This document shows positions 58,610-64,000 of a DNA stretch of 64,000 nucleotides, in pieces (positions within the stretch are counted from its first letter, which is position 1; each line of letters opens with the position of its first letter). This DNA comes from Myrica gale (Eukaryota > Streptophyta > Magnoliopsida > Fagales > Myricaceae), in assembly GCA_963930655.1 (NCBI GenBank), contig OZ005610.1:22885001-22949000 (forward strand), in the 5' to 3' direction. The position numbers and the translations under genes are program-made. The notes under the pieces are model-generated. The model worked only from the letters and a program-made list of their open reading frames with translations. It did no database searches and was not told where the DNA came from.

Positions 58610-58927
58610 TTAGGCTTAAATGCTAAAAATGTCCATGTGGTTTAAGGTTTTCCCAAACAAGTCCTTGTAGTTCAATTTGGATGATTTTGGTCCATGTACT
58701 TCATACGTTTTCCAAAAAAAATCCCTCTGTCAGTGTGGCCCCATGTGCACATGGCAGCTCCGTTAGACACGGAGACAGAAAACGTTAAACTGGTGGGACC
58801 ACACTGATTGAGGGAATTTTTTTGAAAAGACGTATGAAGTACATGAACCAAAATCATCCAAATTGAAGTATAGATACTTTTTTGAGAAAGTCTTAAACCA
58901 GATGACCGTTTTAGCATTTAAGCCTAA
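58610..58927. repeat. Foldback element, copy 2 of a family
   Basis: Terminal inverted repeats TTAGGCTTAAATGCTAAAA and TTTTAGCATTTAAGCCTAA, with inner GATGATTTTGGTCC / GGACC-type copies as in 57104-57419. Core AACGTTAAACTGG. No clear target duplication. Confidence 0.88.
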
Positions 58928-59459
58928 AGATGAAGATTGCCTTGCCCGGAAGATATGCAAGATGCTTTCTTTACAATTCCCTAATGAAAATTAACAAACT
59001 CTTATGTGTTTTGGTACTACAGGTACGCGTTTACAAAACACCAACTGTAACAACAAATTTTGCCATTTCAAAATTTCAATTTTGCAAACACAATTAACTC
59101 AAAATTTTATCAAATAAAATAATTTTAAAATAATCTCTTTTCACATCAAATCATATTTTTTCATTACACTAAATATAAAAAATTTACTCAAATTATATTT
59201 TTTTCACCTTTTTCACATACTGCCATAAAATTCTATCTGTCTCTTCTCATTTTTACACCAACTCTTATAAAATACTACTTTATACACTAATTTCTCACGT
59301 AACTCAATAAAACTCTAATTTTTCCCCTATCGATATAATATTCTTTAACCATTCTCTTAGAAAAAGCTCCCTTTAACATTTGTGATTTTCTTGGTGACCT
59401 GACAAAAAGCTCCAACCCTTTAAAGACGGCCAGCAGCACCCCCAAAGCTCCTGTCCACT
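58928..59459. other. Gene-free DNA with MITE-like block
   Basis: An AT-rich block at about 59000-59290 (TTCACCTTTTTCAC, CAAACACAATTAACTC) recalls the MITE-like units elsewhere. No gene. Confidence 0.4.
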
Positions 59460-61770
59460 TTTTTTTTCTAAATAAACAGGGACTTTCATAAAACCAGAGA
59501 CCAAACTCCGGCGAGCTAAATTGTGGGCCAACTGATTGCAACTTCTGGGGATTCAAGAGACCTTCAACAGTGGATTGGAGGAAAGCAACTTTCTAATCGT
59601 AGAAATTTCCCCTTCATTATCCAGTCCGGTGGCATGTGGAGCGCATTCACCTGCTGGATCACTACACTAGAATCGCCTTCGATCAAAATGGATCGCCCCT
59701 CAAAATCCGCAGCCATACTAAAAGCCACTCTGGTTGCCCGAGCTTCGCCTTTAAGCGGATCACTTCCCGGCGTGTGGCAGATTCGAATTCGCAAAATCCT
59801 ACCCTCCGAATTTCTACTGACAGCAGCAGCATAAAGATGACTCTGTCCGACAACAACATCAAAGTTTATCTTGATAACCCCTTCAGGAGGTAATTGCCAT
59901 CTACCAGGAGGAGAAACCTGAGTAGACCAAGCATCTTTGTGATCCATATACCTTCTGTGGACAACTCGCATAAGATCTCACACATCCGGTACAACTCCTT
60001 CATGAACACATTTATTTCGTGTAAGCCAAATGGTGTCCAAAGTGATTGTGGCCGCCAGGATGAAATGGTGCCAAGAGTCCTGATCTCCCACAGTCAGATT
60101 ACTAGGGTCGAGAATAAACTGGATCCAGACTTCAACGGGCAGAGACACAAACTGATCCACATTCATCGGCCAAGGTCCATGATGCCATAAAATAGCACTT
60201 ATAGAGCATTCAAGAAATAAATGTTCCGCAGACTCAATGTTCAATTTGCACAAGGGACAAAGCATAGACTGAGAATCCATAGATGCACTAACCTGCCCTA
60301 CACGACCACAGAGAGGGAGAGCATGAGCCGCGACCTTCCAAAGAAGCAAACGTAGGCGGTGCTGTACCTTGAGTTTCCAAATACGATTCTAAATAGAAGG
60401 GGGAAAGGTGCTAAACTTCGCACGATTTTCCCAAAGATAAGCCGCTTTAATAGAGAATTTCCTTTTAGAATCGAGAACCCATTTCAGAGTGTCAGGACGC
60501 GGGACCGATGACAGTGCAATATTAAGAATGGCCTGTGCTGAGAGTGGTTCAAACAGACTCCTAATTAAGCCTGCTTTCCAAGTGTGGTTGGACTGATCAA
60601 TGAGGTCCTTAACTGTGTTAATGGAGCGCTCCACCAGCACCCCAGAGCAAAGTTGGGGCTTGAATTCAGGCAAGTCCGGAACCCAGTGGTCTACCCAGAT
60701 ATTAATACCAGCGCCACTAGTAATATCCCAACATAAACCAGCAATAACAAGCTCTCTAGTCTTCATAATACCCTGCCAGATCCAAGAAGCTCCGGCAATG
60801 CAAGGGATAGCAGCAAACCTTCTACCACGACAATATTTCGCACCAAGAGCCTGCACCCATATTCGATCATCCTGCTGCGCCATATCCCACCCCAACTTAG
60901 CCACATAAGCTCTATTAATATCTTCCATACGACGTAGACCAAGACCACCACATGATTTTGGTTTACAAATATCATCCCAAGCCTTGGGGTGAAAACGGCG
61001 AGAAAGGCCATCAAAACCCCACCAAAAATTTTTCATCTTCACATCAATCTTGTGGCAGACTTGTTTAGGTAAAAGAAACACAGACATAAAGTATGAAGGA
61101 AATGCCATAGCTACTGACTGAAGAAGAACAGTCCTCCCAGCTTGAGACAAAGACTGTGCCTTCCACCCTGCAAGCCGCCTATCCAGCTTTTCCTGCAGCT
61201 CAGAACAAGCCTGAGTACGAGAACGAGGCACTTCTAGAGGAGGCCCCAAATATGTACCTGAGTCCCGTGCTTTTAGGACCCGCAACAAATGAGATAAATG
61301 ATCTTGACGAGCACGTGACATATTGGCGCTGAAGTGCACAAAAGACTTGGATGTATTGATCTCCTGTCCAGACCACGAAGCAAATGTATCCAGGCATCGC
61401 TGAAGAGTCATTACCTCGTCGGAATTAGCTCTACAAAAGAGCATAATGTCATCCGCAAACAAGATGTTGGAAATCGGGGGAGCATGTCGCGCAATGCGAA
61501 TACCATGAATATTACTCCGCCTCCCTTTTAATGAGTCGAGTCAAGACCTCGGTCGCCAACACAAAGGAAAGGTGAAAGAGAATCACCTTGTCGAAGCCCA
61601 CCCAAATATTATTCCTTTTGTCTCCAAAACAAGACAAAAGCCCCCAATTTTTTTAATGACACCACTCTCAATTCTCAAAATAGATCACCACAGGTCCGCA
61701 AGGTATTCCAAGAAGGGCCCGGAAGGTACTTACCCAAAAATCCAGAAAAAGGCCTGAAAAACCGATTCTG
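59460..61770 (-). mobile_element. 5'-truncated L1-type LINE (RT, zinc-knuckle, RNase H)
   Basis: Minus-strand ORF2 remnant of a plant L1/RIL-type LINE. Order: degenerate reverse transcriptase with GLRQGDSLSPF near 61,600 and the catalytic FADD box at about 61,462; thumb region to 60,389 (GTYLGPPLEVPRSR, FWWGFDG); zinc-binding zf-RVT domain at about 60,349-60,180 (MLCPLCKLNIESAEHLFLEC); plant-specific RNase H domain at about 59,920-59,570 (INFDVVVG, EGDSSVVIQQV). Endonuclease and early RT are missing, so it is 5'-truncated. In-frame stops separate the RT part from zf-RVT (TAG near 60,389) and zf-RVT from RNase H (TGA near 59,978). The 3' end is the A-tail seen as poly-T near 59,460-59,469. Target duplication not found. 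Dead copy. Confidence 0.88.
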
Positions 61771-64000
61771 GTCTTGCTTGAGGCGCTTGCTCCCACTATG
61801 CAAACCAAGCAAATTGCTTTAATTGGATGCTTTTCCTCTTGTCCTAAGCTAATGGGATGCTTTTCACTTCCTCCTTGGCCCCACCACCCCTCCTAGAAGT
61901 AGTGTTAGACAGCGTGTGCTCAGAGGGGGAAAAGCTGCAACTTTCCTCGGCAACATGAAATCATGCTAAAAAGTGTTTCTTTGTGTGCTTCTCGTTTACC
62001 AAGGATCGTGCTGATTAACTAATATAGACATGGGACTAACTCGTTTCTCTTTTGGTAAATAGAAAGTTTAGAAACTCCGCAAGAATTTATGCTGCGACTG
62101 ATACGCAACATTTTAATTTTTTATATAATAAAATAATTATAATATAATCTATTTTTTTATAAAATAATTATTTTTTATTATAAAAAATATAAAAAAATTC
62201 ATTCAAATTATCTCTCTTCAATTTTTGATCAATTTCTAATATCCTCCCCCTCTACCACACTATTTATTTTAGGGTGCGTTTGCACTAAAAATTTCACAAA
62301 ATATTTCACCAACTCACAATAAAATACTACAATATAATCTCTCTCCCCCATAAAAAAATATAAAAAAATATAAAAAATTACCTCTCTTCACTTTTTCACT
62401 AAACCCAATATCAACACTAAACCCAATACAAAAAAATTTTCAACACAAACATAACCTTGAATTGAGATCATAGATAGATAAGGCTCTTAGCATTAGGACT
62501 GGAGTACAATGGGAAAAAAGCCCAAGCTTCTGCATTCTCGAGGGTTATCTGTGACTCGGGGACGACAAAAGCAATATTATAAATTTGTCTCCCCTTTGCG
62601 TGTATTTCGTAGAAAAGATGGAATTAACTAATTATATATTGAATTCTAAATCATATGCACCAAACATTAACTCAAGGAAAACATATTTTCACACCTTAAT
62701 TTGAGTTTTATTAAGGAACAAGCTTCTCAGTAGCAGGCACCTGGAGATTAGTTATGCCAAGAGGTCATGCAACCACGTCCTTTTTTAACGTCACTTTATG
62801 GGGGCGCTGCCAGTGCCACGGCTCGATGAGAAGATAAAGGTTGTATTTGAAAACCTAAATTTCAGGTTGTTAAAATTTTAGTTATTGGGGTTATGAAAAT
62901 TAAAAAGTGAAAAATGAAAAAGTTGGTAAAAAAAAGTAAAAAGTGAAAAATAAAAAAGTGAAAAAATATATGAAAATTAATGAAAAAATAAGGAGAGTAT
63001 TTTGTAACGATGATAAAATTTTAGGTGGTTAAAATTTTAGTTGGTAAACAGAGCCAAAGCCAACTACAATTGACAGGATAAACTAAAGCATAAGAACCAA
63101 ATTTCATTCAGTTTTGGTTTAGATTTGATTAGGAAATGGACTCACTACTCTAATTTTCCAAGTACGCCTACTGATTCTTGCACTACAGCAGAGCACAGGC
63201 TCTCCCCATGCCCCTCAAGTAGAGGGGGCTATAGCAGAGTACAGGCTCTCCCACGCCGCCTCTACCGAGTACAAACATCTACTTCGAAGATTAGCAATAC
63301 ATTAAACTAAAGTACTAAATTGCCTGCCAGATCTAAGCAAACTCTGTAATCATTTAAGGAAGAGAGAGAGAGAGAGACTAAGGCAACCCTGGAAGAGTTA
63401 TAACAACAATACTAGTAGAAACTCTTCTTCAATGCGTTTTAGACAGCTTTTCATATCAAACCAGCAAAATGGTATACCCTACACAATACAATTTTGACCC
63501 ACGGAAAAACGAAAATAAAAAAATCACAACATACAAGAGTAAGGAACGGAAAATTCCAATATCCCCACATAGCTACATGCGACTATCAAGTGAGTTTTTT
63601 GGGAGTGCAAAAATCACCCGGCAACTTCTATGGCAACTAAAAAAATACAACCAAATTATGAGACTCGACATCAACTTTATAGGAGAGCCCAATCCCCCGG
63701 GATAGCCATTCTCCAAACAAAGAACTCTAGCTCCGCGTCCTCGTTGCAGCAAGAAATTCCAGTTCCTCATATAACCAATCCAAGTATTTTCCTCATCTTC
63801 CAAGATCCAGCCACTGCCAACACTCAGAAAGTCCAGCACCCCACAAATCAATGCCGGATACAGGACCAAAGAGGACCCAGACACGACAAGACACCTGACC
63901 TGACCTGACCCCGACTATTCTCCCACCGCCAAATCCTACCATAATTTAAAAGTAAACGATGTTAAGAGCATCAATGACAAAAATAAGCAGCCATGCATTC
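61771..64000. other. Gene-free right end with MITE-like units
   Basis: No gene could be supported. MITE-like AT-rich blocks lie at about 62275-62455 (GGGTGCGTTTG ... AACACAAACATAACC) and 62840-63055. A (GA)n run lies at about 63361-63376. The GC-richer end from about 63,450 could be the 3' part of a minus-strand gene beyond the window, but no domain was recognised in its open frame (63884-63573). Confidence 0.4.

Noticed and set aside
61200-61531. Plus-strand and alternative minus-strand frames over the LINE
   Set aside because: Shadows of the reverse-transcriptase frame.
63573-63884. 103-aa minus-strand frame near the right edge
   Set aside because: No recognisable domain and no splice pattern; it could be part of a gene outside the window, but nothing here proves it.

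Overview
This is nuclear DNA of a eudicot plant. The exon-intron genes all match land-plant families (a KIN-14 kinesin with a calponin-homology domain, a PHD/RING protein, a SYP4-type syntaxin, a DPD1-type organelle exonuclease, a B-class GATA factor). The gene-free DNA is AT-rich and full of plant transposons. I cannot name the species.

Layout. A minus-strand KIN-14 kinesin gene fills roughly 1-15,317 and runs off the left edge. Its introns hold most of the transposon load: a three-LTR TRIM array (1105-2384), a gag-only Ty1-copia element (6030-12192) that itself contains a second three-LTR TRIM array (6053-6627), and a Tourist-like MITE (12389-12555). The gene also has a clear U12-type AT-AC intron (4994-5085). 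From 16 to 26.5 kb lies a gene-free stretch of long foldback elements, a hAT derivative and a LINE-like retroposon. A plus-strand gene for a nuclear acidic RING+PHD protein lies at 27.58-30.41 kb. After more retroposons comes a plus-strand SYP4/TLG2-type syntaxin gene (34.2-38.4 kb), a tRNA-Thr(AGU) gene (39.77 kb) and a minus-strand DPD1-type DEDDh exonuclease gene (40.6-43.9 kb).

From 48.5 to 54.7 kb there is a large inverted repeat with arms of about 1.5 kb. Each arm contains the 3' end of a GATA gene plus Ty3-gypsy LTR sequence, and a broken gypsy gag region lies between them. The intact GATA gene is on the minus strand at 54.5-56.0 kb. The right end holds three more foldback elements, a 5'-truncated L1-type LINE (59.5-61.8 kb, minus) and unassigned AT-rich DNA.

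The genes are independent single-copy-style plant genes, not an operon or cluster: microtubule motor, chromatin/ubiquitin-type protein, trans-Golgi SNARE, organelle DNA degradation and transcription factor. The points most worth a second look are the two independent tandem TRIM arrays, each flanked by one 5-bp target duplication; the GATA/gypsy inverted duplication; the AT-AC intron; and eight long foldbacks that share a TTAAC-type core. All gene identities come from reading the translations and from remembered family sequences; no database search was run.
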